Source of the DNA: Desulfobulbaceae bacterium DB1
GTDB taxonomy: Bacteria; Desulfobacterota; Desulfobulbia; Desulfobulbales; SURF-16
Assembly (NCBI GenBank): GCA_001914235.1
Contig: MQUF01000005.1
Location: forward strand, 62,001-126,000
Direction: 5' to 3'
Length of the DNA stretch: 64,000 bases
A program made the translations under genes and the position numbers. The notes under the pieces are model-generated. The model did not search any database and was not told where the DNA came from. It saw only the letters and a list, made by a program, of their open reading frames with translations. Of the stretch, positions 55,329-62,798 are shown piece after piece. The number at the start of each line of letters is the position of its first letter. Position 1 is the first letter of the stretch.

Positions 55329-56172
55329 AGCGTTCTTCCTCCCGGTAATAGTCGGTGAAGCCGACGATGTCTTTGAGCCCGGCAAAATCGATATGCGCGG
55401 GATAGTCGCCCTGCTTGAGGGTTTGCAATGCGTGCTGAATGGCCGAAATCGTCGAGCTGATCAGGGTGAGGGGGTAGGCGGCGATTTTGAATCCCATTGC
55501 CGCAAGTTCGACGGGGAAAAGCATGGGGGTTTTGCCGTGCTGGAGCATGTTGGCCATTTTGTGGCCGGGGATTTCCCGGCAGAAAAGCTTCATCTCCTCA
55601 ACGGACTCCGGGGCCTCAAGAAAAATGATGTCTGCGCCCAGGTCGGCAAAACCCCGGCAGCGGGAGAGCGCTTCGTCCATGCCGTGGGTGGTGCGGGCAT
55701 CGGTGCGGGCCATGATGAGGATGTCCGCCCCCTCTTCCCTGGCATCCACCGCAGCCCGGATTCGGGCAAAGGCCTCTTTTCTTTCCACCACCATTTTCCC
55801 CTTGGTGTGGCCACACCGTTTCGGCATCAGCTGGTCTTCGATCATGGCGCAGGCAAAGCCCGCCGCCGCATAGCCCGAGATGGTTCTCTTGACGTTCACG
55901 GCATTGCCATAGCCGGTGTCGGCGTCACCGATGACCGGGATGCTGACTCTGCCGCAGATGGTGCGGCCCGCATCGACCATCTCGCCGTAGGAGATGAGTC
56001 CGGTGTCCGGCAGTCCGAGACGCGCGGCGCTGACGGCAAAACCGCTCATGAAGGTAAGAGGGAAGCCGGCCTGTTCTATCAGCAGGGCGGAAAGGGCGTC
56101 ATAGCAGCAGGGCATGAGGAGAAATTCGTCCCCGGCCAGCAGTTTCTCAAGTTTTTCCCGTGGCGACGACAT
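55318..56172 (-). CDS. Isocitrate lyase / PEP mutase superfamily enzyme
   Basis: The product has 284 residues with a GGAG-containing upstream region. The active-site loop KRCGHTKGK (Cys about 120) and the metal site VIGDADTGYGNAVNVKRT are clear. AMIEDQLMP and IMARTDARTTHGMDEAL also fit this family. Candidates are methylisocitrate lyase, oxaloacetate decarboxylase or carboxyphosphonoenolpyruvate mutase. The short length and lack of a 2-methylcitrate neighbour favour an oxaloacetate-decarboxylase-like role, but this is not settled. Confidence 0.85.
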   Translation of the reverse strand: MSSPREKLEKLLAGDEFLLMPCCYDALSALLIEQAGFPLTFMSGFAVSAARLGLPDTGLISYGEMVDAGRTICGRVSIPVIGDADTGYGNAVNVKRTISGYAAAGFACAMIEDQLMPKRCGHTKGKMVVERKEAFARIRAAVDAREEGADILIMARTDARTTHGMDEALSRCRGFADLGADIIFLEAPESVEEMKLFCREIPGHKMANMLQHGKTPMLFPVELAAMGFKIAAYPLTLISSTISAIQHALQTLKQGDYPAHIDFAGLKDIVGFTDYYREEERYAG

Positions 56173-56202
56173 GACACGCAACTCCTGTCTTCGGGTTTTT
56201 AC

Positions 56203-56520
56203 TTACGGCAGGGCAATTCTTTTGTCCGGCCGGATATCCTTGTTCGCCTTGAAAAGCAGGACACTGCGGCCGATGACCTGCACCAGCGCGGCGCCTGTCT
56301 TGGCGGCAAGGGCTTCGGCCGCTTCGTGCCGCTCCAGGGAGGCGGTATTCTGAATTTTGACCTTGATCAGTTCATGGGAGGCAAGCACCGCCTTGACCGC
56401 GTCAAGGACCTCTTTGGTCATGCCGTGCTGACCCACCATGGCCACTGGAACCAGATGGTGGCCCAGGGAGCGGAGGTAGCGAATCTGTTTGCTGGAAAGC
56501 GTTTTTTGTTTGGTGGTCAT
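56203..56520 (-). CDS. yhbY: YhbY-type CRM RNA-binding protein
   Basis: Single CRM-domain protein that associates with pre-50S ribosomes; 105 residues. It begins LSSKQIRYLRSLGHHLVPVA with the signature MVGQHGMTKEVLDAVKAVLA, and then ELIKVKI and the G-rich GAALVQVIGRSVLLF close the domain. It overlaps the TraB/PrgY stop by 4 nt. Confidence 0.9.
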   Translation of the reverse strand: MTTKQKTLSSKQIRYLRSLGHHLVPVAMVGQHGMTKEVLDAVKAVLASHELIKVKIQNTASLERHEAAEALAAKTGAALVQVIGRSVLLFKANKDIRPDKRIALP

Positions 56521-57707
56521 GGTTTTGCCAGATTGGATAAAATTTCAACACCGGCGACCCATACGCCGATGACTGCGCCCAAGGTGGGCAGCGTAAAGGC
56601 CAGAAAAACCCTGAGCAGCTTGTTGCCCCACCACCTGCGGATTTTCGACATGTCTCCCAGCACGGTTTCGAACTCGTGCACTTGGGGCGGCTGCATCATG
56701 ACCTGGACAAAGGCCGTGACATGGCCGACGCCGACAACCGGTGAGAGAGTGGTGATGGGCGCCGCGGCAAAGGCGGCAAGAATGGTAACGGGATGGCTCA
56801 TGCAGATAAGGGCGCCCAGGGCGGCTGGCAGACCGGTGGCCAAAATCCAGTAGAGCATGTTTTCCCCGGCCACGGCCATTCCTTTGCTGTAGCCGATGAA
56901 ACCGATGGCGCCGATGATGGTCGCCGGAATGAGCCAGCCCGACACTTTCCAGAGCGGCGAAACCGGTGGAATGGTGTTGATCTCCTCCATTTGGCGGCTG
57001 CGGTCTTCCAGCAGGGCCTTTTTGATCCCGCTGATGTGGCCGGCGCCGACCACGGCAACGATTCTGCCCCCCTTGGCCCGTTTGATCTTTTCGGCGAGAA
57101 AGGTATCCCGTTCGTCGATGAGTACGGTTTTCAGTTCCGGCAAGGCCCGGCCGAGCTCGGCCAGGAGCTCGGAGAGGACATCGGTTTCCTTCAGTTCGTT
57201 TAATTTTTCCTCGGTTATTTCCGTTTCTTCAAAAAGCGAGGCCGCAAGGCTTGCCACCAGATATCCCTTTTTGAAAAAAGAGGTGCATTTCCAGGCCCGG
57301 CGCATGGTGACTCGCACATCCCGGTCGCAGAGGGAAAGGGGAATATTGAGGGCCTGGGCGGTATTGGCCGCTTCCAGCAGTTCCGAGCCCGGCATGACGC
57401 CGAGCTGGTCTCCCAGTTTCTTTTGGTAGGAGGCCAGCACCAGATTGATCAGCAGGGTGCTGAGCTGCTTGTTCTTGATGATCTGTTTCAGGTCAAGGGA
57501 CCGCCACCGTTTTTTTTCCGACAGGGATTCGTATCTTTTGGCGTCCAGTTCCACGCAGACGCAATCCGGCTTTTCCCGTTCGATGACCTGATGGACCAGG
57601 TCAACGGATTTACGCGAAACATGGGCGGTGCCGACCAGGATGAAGCGGCGGCCGTCATGGTCGACGATGTGAACGTCTCCGGAGTCTAAATGGGTTATGT
57701 CAGACAT
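56517..57707 (-). CDS. TraB/PrgY family membrane protein
   Basis: The product has 396 residues. The N-terminal metalloprotease-like part shows ILVGTAHVSRKSVDLVHQVI near residue 24 and DCVCVELDAKRYESLSEKKR, with VAVVGAGHISGIKKALLED near residue 217. The C-terminal third has several TM segments (WLIPATIIGAIGFIGYSKGM, YWILATGLPAALGALICMS, VTILAAFAAAPITTLSPVVG, FLAFTLPTLGAVIGVWVAGV). It is related to the pheromone-shutdown protein PrgY and to the GumN/TraB protein at 30.7 kb. Function in this organism unknown. Confidence 0.85.
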   Translation of the reverse strand: MSDITHLDSGDVHIVDHDGRRFILVGTAHVSRKSVDLVHQVIEREKPDCVCVELDAKRYESLSEKKRWRSLDLKQIIKNKQLSTLLINLVLASYQKKLGDQLGVMPGSELLEAANTAQALNIPLSLCDRDVRVTMRRAWKCTSFFKKGYLVASLAASLFEETEITEEKLNELKETDVLSELLAELGRALPELKTVLIDERDTFLAEKIKRAKGGRIVAVVGAGHISGIKKALLEDRSRQMEEINTIPPVSPLWKVSGWLIPATIIGAIGFIGYSKGMAVAGENMLYWILATGLPAALGALICMSHPVTILAAFAAAPITTLSPVVGVGHVTAFVQVMMQPPQVHEFETVLGDMSKIRRWWGNKLLRVFLAFTLPTLGAVIGVWVAGVEILSNLAKP

Positions 57708-57724
57708 AAGGTCTATCGCGGAAG

Positions 57725-57758
57725 TAAAAAAGCAGAAACGGTAATGGACCGTTCCTGC
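57725..57758 (-). terminator. Rho-independent terminator of the fadL operon
   Basis: On the minus strand GCAGGAACGGT pairs with ACCGTTTCTGC (one mismatch) and is followed by CTTTTTT. It lies about 80 bp downstream of the FadL stop. Confidence 0.85.
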
Positions 57759-57836
57759 TCCATGAATTAAAACAAAATTTTAATCATGCATCAAAAAACA
57801 ATTTCAGAAAATAGTCAACCTAATTCCATCCGGGCA

Positions 57837-59093
57837 CTAGAACTTGTAGCGGAACCCCATGGTCAGCACATGGGCGCCGCCGTCCTCAAAGGTGCCGTTG
57901 ATTCGGGGATTGGCGTCTGCCGCGTCGATTTTTCTGCTTTTCTTGTAATCATAGAGATAGGCGCCGCCCACCTCCATGTCGGCATTGAGCTGATACCTGG
58001 CGCCCAGGGAGTAGATCAGGGCGTCGGAATCGGGCAGCTCAAAGCCCAGGGTGTCATCCGGCACCGGGGTTTCATCATAAGCGAATCCCACCATGGCGGT
58101 GAGCTGGTCGGAGCATTTATGGGTGACGCCGATGCGGTAGGCGTTGGAATTGTTCCAATCCTTGTCAATGGAATTGTCAAAGGCGCCCGTCAGAACCACA
58201 TTGGCTATGGGGTTCGCGCTCAAGGTTCCGTCGTAGTCGAAATCAAGCTGGTCATATTTCGACCAGTAGGTTTTGTCCCAGGTTAGCTCCACCGTGGTGC
58301 GGTCAAAGGTATAGGCGGTGCTCAGCGTCAGCACCGCAGGCGTCACCACGTCCAGGGTGACGTCGCCGTTGTAGGTATTGTTGCCGGGAAAATTGGTGGA
58401 GAGATCGGCGTCGCCGCTCAGGCTCTGGACCACCTTGGAGCGATAGGTGGCGGCAATGGCCCACTGCGGTATCGGTTTCACCGTCATGGCCAGGTTGTAG
58501 CCGAGATCGGTGGAGTCGCCGTCCATGTCGCGGCGCAGGTCATAGCCGGAAAGTGTGTCGTTGCTTTTGACTTTGTTGTTGGTGGTGTGCAGGATGCGGG
58601 CGCCGGCCGCCAGGGAGAAACGATCGCAGAAGGTGTAGGAAATGGAGGGATTGGCCTCGAAAACGTTCAGGGTGAATTCCTCGGCAAATGTTTTCGGATA
58701 TGCCTCATCCCACCGTTTTGACAGGCCGTAGGGCACGACAAAGGAGAAGCCGAAGCGGAAATTGTTTCTTTCCGGCGAGACCAGGTGGAACATGGGAACA
58801 AAAAGGTTCTCTGTTTTTGATGAACCATCCAGTGCGCTGTTGTTGGCGTCGTTATAGTCGATATGCGGCAGATTGATGTAGCTGACGCTGGCCTCAAGCT
58901 GCCAGCGGTCCTCCTGCCAGCCCATGTTGGCCGGATTGTAATAGGCGGTGTCTGCTCCCTCGGTATGGGCGATGTAGGCGTTGCTCAGGGCAACCGAGTT
59001 GATGGATTGCTCCGGAATGCGGTAGCCGGAAGCAGAGGCGCTGGCCGCGCTTGCAATCCCCAGGGCTGTCAGCAGTGCGATTTTCTTTTTCAT
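57837..59093 (-). CDS. fadL: OmpP1/FadL-family outer-membrane long-chain fatty-acid transporter
   Basis: The product has 418 residues from the ATG at 59093, with AAGGA upstream; the longer frame lacks support. The signal peptide ends SASASGYR. The family start SGYRIPEQSINSVALSNAYI, ADTAYYNPANMGWQEDRW and FRFGFSFVVPYGLSKRWDEA are typical of the FadL hatch and barrel. It ends in an aromatic LTMGFRYKF, the barrel sorting signature. It follows an acyl-CoA synthetase 19 bp upstream, so import and activation of fatty acids or hydrocarbons are linked. Confidence 0.9.
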   Translation of the reverse strand: MKKKIALLTALGIASAASASASGYRIPEQSINSVALSNAYIAHTEGADTAYYNPANMGWQEDRWQLEASVSYINLPHIDYNDANNSALDGSSKTENLFVPMFHLVSPERNNFRFGFSFVVPYGLSKRWDEAYPKTFAEEFTLNVFEANPSISYTFCDRFSLAAGARILHTTNNKVKSNDTLSGYDLRRDMDGDSTDLGYNLAMTVKPIPQWAIAATYRSKVVQSLSGDADLSTNFPGNNTYNGDVTLDVVTPAVLTLSTAYTFDRTTVELTWDKTYWSKYDQLDFDYDGTLSANPIANVVLTGAFDNSIDKDWNNSNAYRIGVTHKCSDQLTAMVGFAYDETPVPDDTLGFELPDSDALIYSLGARYQLNADMEVGGAYLYDYKKSRKIDAADANPRINGTFEDGGAHVLTMGFRYKF

Positions 59094-59112
59094 TTCTTCG
59101 TCCTTTTCTCGT

Positions 59113-60819
59113 CTAATGTCCTTCGGTGTAAAGATAGCGTTTGATCTTGTGGGTCGCCGTCTTGATAAAAGGTTCCTGCCGTTCAATTATTTTGTGTATT
59201 TTTGAATAGGACGCCAGCTGGCTGTTGACGTTTTGCTGTATTTCCTTGAGCAGCTGCTCGATATATTCCCTTTTCTGCTGTTGGTTCTTGTTTTTCGTTT
59301 TCTGGTCGATCAGATCGTAATCCAGATAAACCCGTGCTTCCAGGTAGTCGTGATTTTCCACCACCAGGGACTCGATGACATGCATGAAGGAGTTTATTTT
59401 TTCTTCAATGGCCTCGGGATAAATATTTTCCCCGTTGCTGAGGACAATGACGCTCTTGGAGCGGCCCATGATGTGGACGTTGCCGAATTGGTCGAAGCGG
59501 CCGAGATCGCCGGTGGCAAGCCACCCTGAGGAGTCAATGGTCTGGGCGGTCAGTTCCGGATGATTGGCATAGCCCTGCATGACATTGGGGCCCCGGGCCA
59601 TGATCTCGCCGATGCCGGTTGCCGGCTCCGGCTGTGCGATCCGGATTTCCACCCCCGGTACCGGTTTGCCGGTGCAACCGATCACCAGGGAGGGATCCTG
59701 GAAAGGGCCGGCGGCAAGAAGCGGCGAGGTTTCGGTGAGGCCGTAGCCGATCAGATAAGGGAATCGGGACTCTTTCAGGAAATTTTCCGTTTCGTGGTTG
59801 ATGGCCGCTCCGCCGATGGCGATGAGCTGAAGATTGCCGCCGAAGAAATCGAGCAGCTTTCTGCCGATTTTTCGGTATATCTTCTGCCGCAGGGCGGGAA
59901 TCTTCGTGGCGAGCTTGAGCAGGGGGCTTTGGTCGATTGCGCTCATTACCCTTTTTTTGTAAATTTTCTCCATGATCATCGGCACCATGCAGATGGCGGA
60001 AGGTTTTTCCTTCCGGCAGATGCGTTGCAGGGTTGTCGGCGTGGGGGCCTTGCCGGCGTAGACAATGCGGCAGCCGTTCAGCAGGGGCAGGAGAAACCCG
60101 ATGGTGAATTCATAGGTGTGGGACATGGGCAGAATGGAAAGAAATGTCCAGTCGGGCATGATTTTGAGCAGTTGGTTGGCGGAATTGACATTGGCGTACA
60201 GGTTGCCGTGGCTGAGCATGACCGCTTTTGAATGGCCCGATGTGCCGGAAGTATAGATGACGGCGCAAATATCTTCGGAGGAAATTGTGGAAGGCTTGGC
60301 CGCATCCTCCAGTTTTTTCGGGGGCAACTGGGCCGCCTTGGCGATAAAGGAGGAAAATGTCTCTATCTGCCCCAGGTGTTTTTCCGGCGGACTGTCGTCC
60401 AGCATGATGATGGAGCTGATTTTGTGGCTGCCAAGTTCATAGATTTTTTCTATCTGTCGCTGGGTCGTGAAGAGGATTTTGGCCTTGGCGTCGGTGAGGA
60501 TGTGGCGCACGTCCGACTCGGGAAAGTCAGGCAGGATGGGCACGGCGATTGCTCCGAGCCGGATAGTGCCGAGATAGGCGATAGCCCAGGCCGGTGAGTT
60601 TTCTCCGAGAATGGCCACCTTGTCCTTTTTGCGGATCCCGGCTTCTTTCAGTTGCGCGGCCACCCGGGTGATCCGGTCAAAAAGCTCGGCATAGGTGAGA
60701 GGTTGCTGAAAGGCGAGACTGAGAGCCGGCCGCCCGGCAAAAAGCGCGCAGCTCTTTTCAACGAGGGCATTCAAGGTCTTATCGGACAGTGCGTTGTTGT
60801 CGGACATATCGGTTTGCAT
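59113..60819 (-). CDS. Long-chain acyl-CoA synthetase (AMP-forming)
   Basis: Activates fatty acids with ATP and CoA; 568 residues from the ATG at 60819 (ATG at 60807 also possible; no clear ribosome site). The AMP-binding signature AVIYTSGTSGHSKAVMLSHG lies near residue 185. The LIGYGLTETSPLL segment, the WLATGDLGRFDQFGNV motif, and the hinge RSKSVIVLSNGENIYPEAIE are in order. The C-terminal lysine IKRYLYTEGH completes the active site. It forms an operon with fadL. No CoA-ligase frameshift was seen. Confidence 0.93.
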   Translation of the reverse strand: MQTDMSDNNALSDKTLNALVEKSCALFAGRPALSLAFQQPLTYAELFDRITRVAAQLKEAGIRKKDKVAILGENSPAWAIAYLGTIRLGAIAVPILPDFPESDVRHILTDAKAKILFTTQRQIEKIYELGSHKISSIIMLDDSPPEKHLGQIETFSSFIAKAAQLPPKKLEDAAKPSTISSEDICAVIYTSGTSGHSKAVMLSHGNLYANVNSANQLLKIMPDWTFLSILPMSHTYEFTIGFLLPLLNGCRIVYAGKAPTPTTLQRICRKEKPSAICMVPMIMEKIYKKRVMSAIDQSPLLKLATKIPALRQKIYRKIGRKLLDFFGGNLQLIAIGGAAINHETENFLKESRFPYLIGYGLTETSPLLAAGPFQDPSLVIGCTGKPVPGVEIRIAQPEPATGIGEIMARGPNVMQGYANHPELTAQTIDSSGWLATGDLGRFDQFGNVHIMGRSKSVIVLSNGENIYPEAIEEKINSFMHVIESLVVENHDYLEARVYLDYDLIDQKTKNKNQQQKREYIEQLLKEIQQNVNSQLASYSKIHKIIERQEPFIKTATHKIKRYLYTEGH

Positions 60820-60973
60820 ATTTGCAGACAAACGTATTTTTTGTGATGTTGAATTTTTGTGTTTTTAACTAAAAATTCTGAAAAGAAACAAGCAATTTTG
60901 TCAGTCAGGGCTTTATTATTTCCCCGGTGCAAATAAAATGAACAAAATAGGTCTGCAGGTGTTCCATACAATG

Positions 60974-60982
60974 TGGTATAAT
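60974..60982 (+). promoter_or_regulatory. Extended -10 promoter element (TGGTATAAT)
   Basis: TGG followed by a perfect TATAAT at 60977-60982 forms an extended -10 element about 40 bp before the cytochrome start. No good -35 is visible, as is common with extended -10 promoters. Confidence 0.55.
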
Positions 60983-61024
60983 GTCGGTTGTGTCGACGTG
61001 GGAAAAACTTTACAGGAGGCTCAT

Positions 61025-61423
61025 ATGAAAAGGTTGATGGTCAGTGCCGTGGTGCTGTTTGCGGGTTTTGCGATCGGCACGGCAACCGGTCATGCAGGCC
61101 AGCTGAAAAGATTGGATCAGACCACCCAGACCTGCCGTATTCTTGGGGCAGACAGCATGTGGTGGGGCAAGGGGGCGAAAATCTTTCAGAATAACTGCAA
61201 AACATGCCATGTCAGGGACAATGACAAGGGCGCGCCGTTTCTTCATTCCGAATCAAAAAGTCCGGAGGCCTGGAACCGGGTTTTTTACAAAAAATATCCG
61301 GCCTGCGCCAAGGATGGATCGTGGGGCAATCTGGCATTAAACGATCAGCTTTTACTCAACGACTATCTCTACCGTAACGGCGCCAATACCTACGACCCGA
61401 ATAACGCCGCCTCGTGCGGCTGA
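61025..61423 (+). CDS. Small periplasmic monoheme cytochrome c
   Basis: The product has 132 residues with AGGAGG before the ATG. A signal peptide (VSAVVLFAGFAIGTATGHAG) is followed by a single heme site CKTCH (Cys58, Cys61, His62). There is no Met after the heme motif, so the distal ligand cannot be the usual Met; His74 in FLHSES is a candidate. Other Cys residues (37, 94, 131) may form disulfides. It has its own extended -10 promoter and terminator, so it is a single transcription unit. Confidence 0.85.
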   Translation: MKRLMVSAVVLFAGFAIGTATGHAGQLKRLDQTTQTCRILGADSMWWGKGAKIFQNNCKTCHVRDNDKGAPFLHSESKSPEAWNRVFYKKYPACAKDGSWGNLALNDQLLLNDYLYRNGANTYDPNNAASCG

Positions 61424-61433
61424 TAAGGCCTTT

Positions 61434-61455
61434 TTCCCCGGTCCGGGGAATTTTT
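61434..61455 (+). terminator. Rho-independent terminator
   Basis: TTCCCCGG/CCGGGGAA around a single T, followed by TTTTT, directly after the cytochrome gene and abutting the convergent NUDIX stop. Confidence 0.88.
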
Positions 61456-61948
61456 AAAGCCTTTCAAAATGCCAGCTGACCGGTTGGCCGTGCCGATACG
61501 GCATCCAGCCGTGAAAAACGGTTGGATCGTCATCAAAAACCAGCGGCAGAAAGTAGCGGTCGCCGGGCCACATGGGCAGGGTGTGCAGCAGTTCGACAGG
61601 TTGCCAGCTCAGTGTGCCTTCCTTGTTGTCGGCAAAGGGTGTTCCGCTGAAGCGGTCGATGCGGAAGATAAATCCCAGCCAGTCCTCGCCGTTTTTGCCG
61701 AAGCTTGTCCAGCTGATGGTGCCCCGCAGGGTTATGGCGACGCATTCTATCCCCGCCTCCTCCCTGATTTCCCGACGCATGCAGCCGACCACATCTTCAT
61801 CTGCCCGCATTTTGCCGCCAAGTCCGTTGTATTTGCCGAGATGCGGATCGTCTTTCCGGGCATTGCGATGGACCAGCAGGGTTTGCTTGCGGTCCGGGGA
61901 AAGGACAAAGCCCAGGGTGGCGACGATGGGGGAGTATGTTTTGCTCAT
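61454..61948 (-). CDS. NUDIX hydrolase (MutT-like)
   Basis: The product has 164 residues. The NUDIX box reads GKMRADEDVVGCMRREIREE with AGI following and matches the consensus Gx5Ex7REUXEEXGU. The N-terminal VLSPDRKQTLLVHRNARKDD and the C-terminal TLPMWPGDRYFLPLVFDDDP are typical of 8-oxo-dGTP or dihydroneopterin-type NUDIX enzymes. The substrate cannot be fixed from sequence. The start at 61948 has no strong ribosome site. Confidence 0.88.
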   Translation of the reverse strand: MSKTYSPIVATLGFVLSPDRKQTLLVHRNARKDDPHLGKYNGLGGKMRADEDVVGCMRREIREEAGIECVAITLRGTISWTSFGKNGEDWLGFIFRIDRFSGTPFADNKEGTLSWQPVELLHTLPMWPGDRYFLPLVFDDDPTVFHGWMPYRHGQPVSWHFERL

Positions 61949-62061
61949 TTTTTCGTGGTTTTTTGCCGGGGTTTTCGTTATCGGGTTGTTCGCAAGGATG
62001 GGCCTTGTTTAGCATTTGTTTGCGCTTGGTGCAAGGGAGCCCAAAAAAAAGACAAAAAAAG

Positions 62062-62090
62062 TTTACATCCGTGCGTGATGACAATATTCT
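62062..62090 (+). promoter_or_regulatory. Probable sigma-70 promoter before the PilZ gene
   Basis: TTTACA at 62062-62067 and TATTCT at 62085-62090 are separated by 17 bp, the optimal spacing, each with one or two mismatches to consensus. It lies about 100 bp before the PilZ start. Confidence 0.45.
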
Positions 62091-62189
62091 GTGGTAGAAT
62101 TAATAATGCTGCAATGAAGTTGCCGGCTCCTGCCGCGGATCGAATATGGAGCGGCTTTTTTTGAGTTTGCTCCCGAGGAGATTTGTCAT

Positions 62190-62684
62190 ATGGGCAAGGC
62201 GGAAGTTTTTGTCAATCAGGAAAACATGGCTCTTTTTCATTGTCCGCATTGCGGCAGGATGAAGCATGTTTCCGTGCTCCAGTTTAAAGATAAGAAACAT
62301 TCCCTGCAGGTAAAATGTGCCTGCAAGGAAACTTTTAAGGTTGATCTTAATTTTCGTAAAAAATATCGAAAAACCACTGATCTTGACGGTACTTATTGTA
62401 AAGTGCCGGTTGATGAGGGCCTTTTTGCGGGCAAAAACAAACCAAACTGCAAGATTGTCAATATTTCCATGGGGGGCATCGGCTTGCGACTCGGCCACGT
62501 TCATTCCTTAAAGCTCGGGGATGAATTGCTGGTTGATTTTACCCTGGATGACAAGAAAGAATCGCATGTCCAGCGGAAAGTTCTTGTTCGCCATGTCGGG
62601 GAAAACGGCTACATCGGCTGCGAATTTTCCGATAGCGATCAGCCTGTTTACGAAAAAACCATTGGTTTTTATTTGATGCCGTAA
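62190..62684 (+). CDS. PilZ-domain protein with N-terminal zinc-ribbon-like Cys pairs
   Basis: The product has 164 residues with GAGGAG before the ATG. A Cys-rich N-terminus shows CPHC (Cys18 and Cys21) and CACK (Cys43 and Cys45), consistent with a small zinc ribbon. The PilZ domain follows: the RKKYRK start near residue 56, the NISMGGIGLRL element near 92, and a YIGCEFSD block near the end. PilZ domains bind c-di-GMP and often regulate motility or exopolysaccharide. It is not adjacent to an obvious target gene. Confidence 0.82.
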   Translation: MGKAEVFVNQENMALFHCPHCGRMKHVSVLQFKDKKHSLQVKCACKETFKVDLNFRKKYRKTTDLDGTYCKVPVDEGLFAGKNKPNCKIVNISMGGIGLRLGHVHSLKLGDELLVDFTLDDKKESHVQRKVLVRHVGENGYIGCEFSDSDQPVYEKTIGFYLMP

Positions 62685-62798
62685 GTGCGGACGGCGTCGC
62701 CGAAATTTTGATCGACTGCGCCGGTGTGAGTCTCTGGAACTCGGCGGACCTTTATGCTGTCGCGGCCTTGATCCTGATTCTTCCGTCAAGAGTACGCC

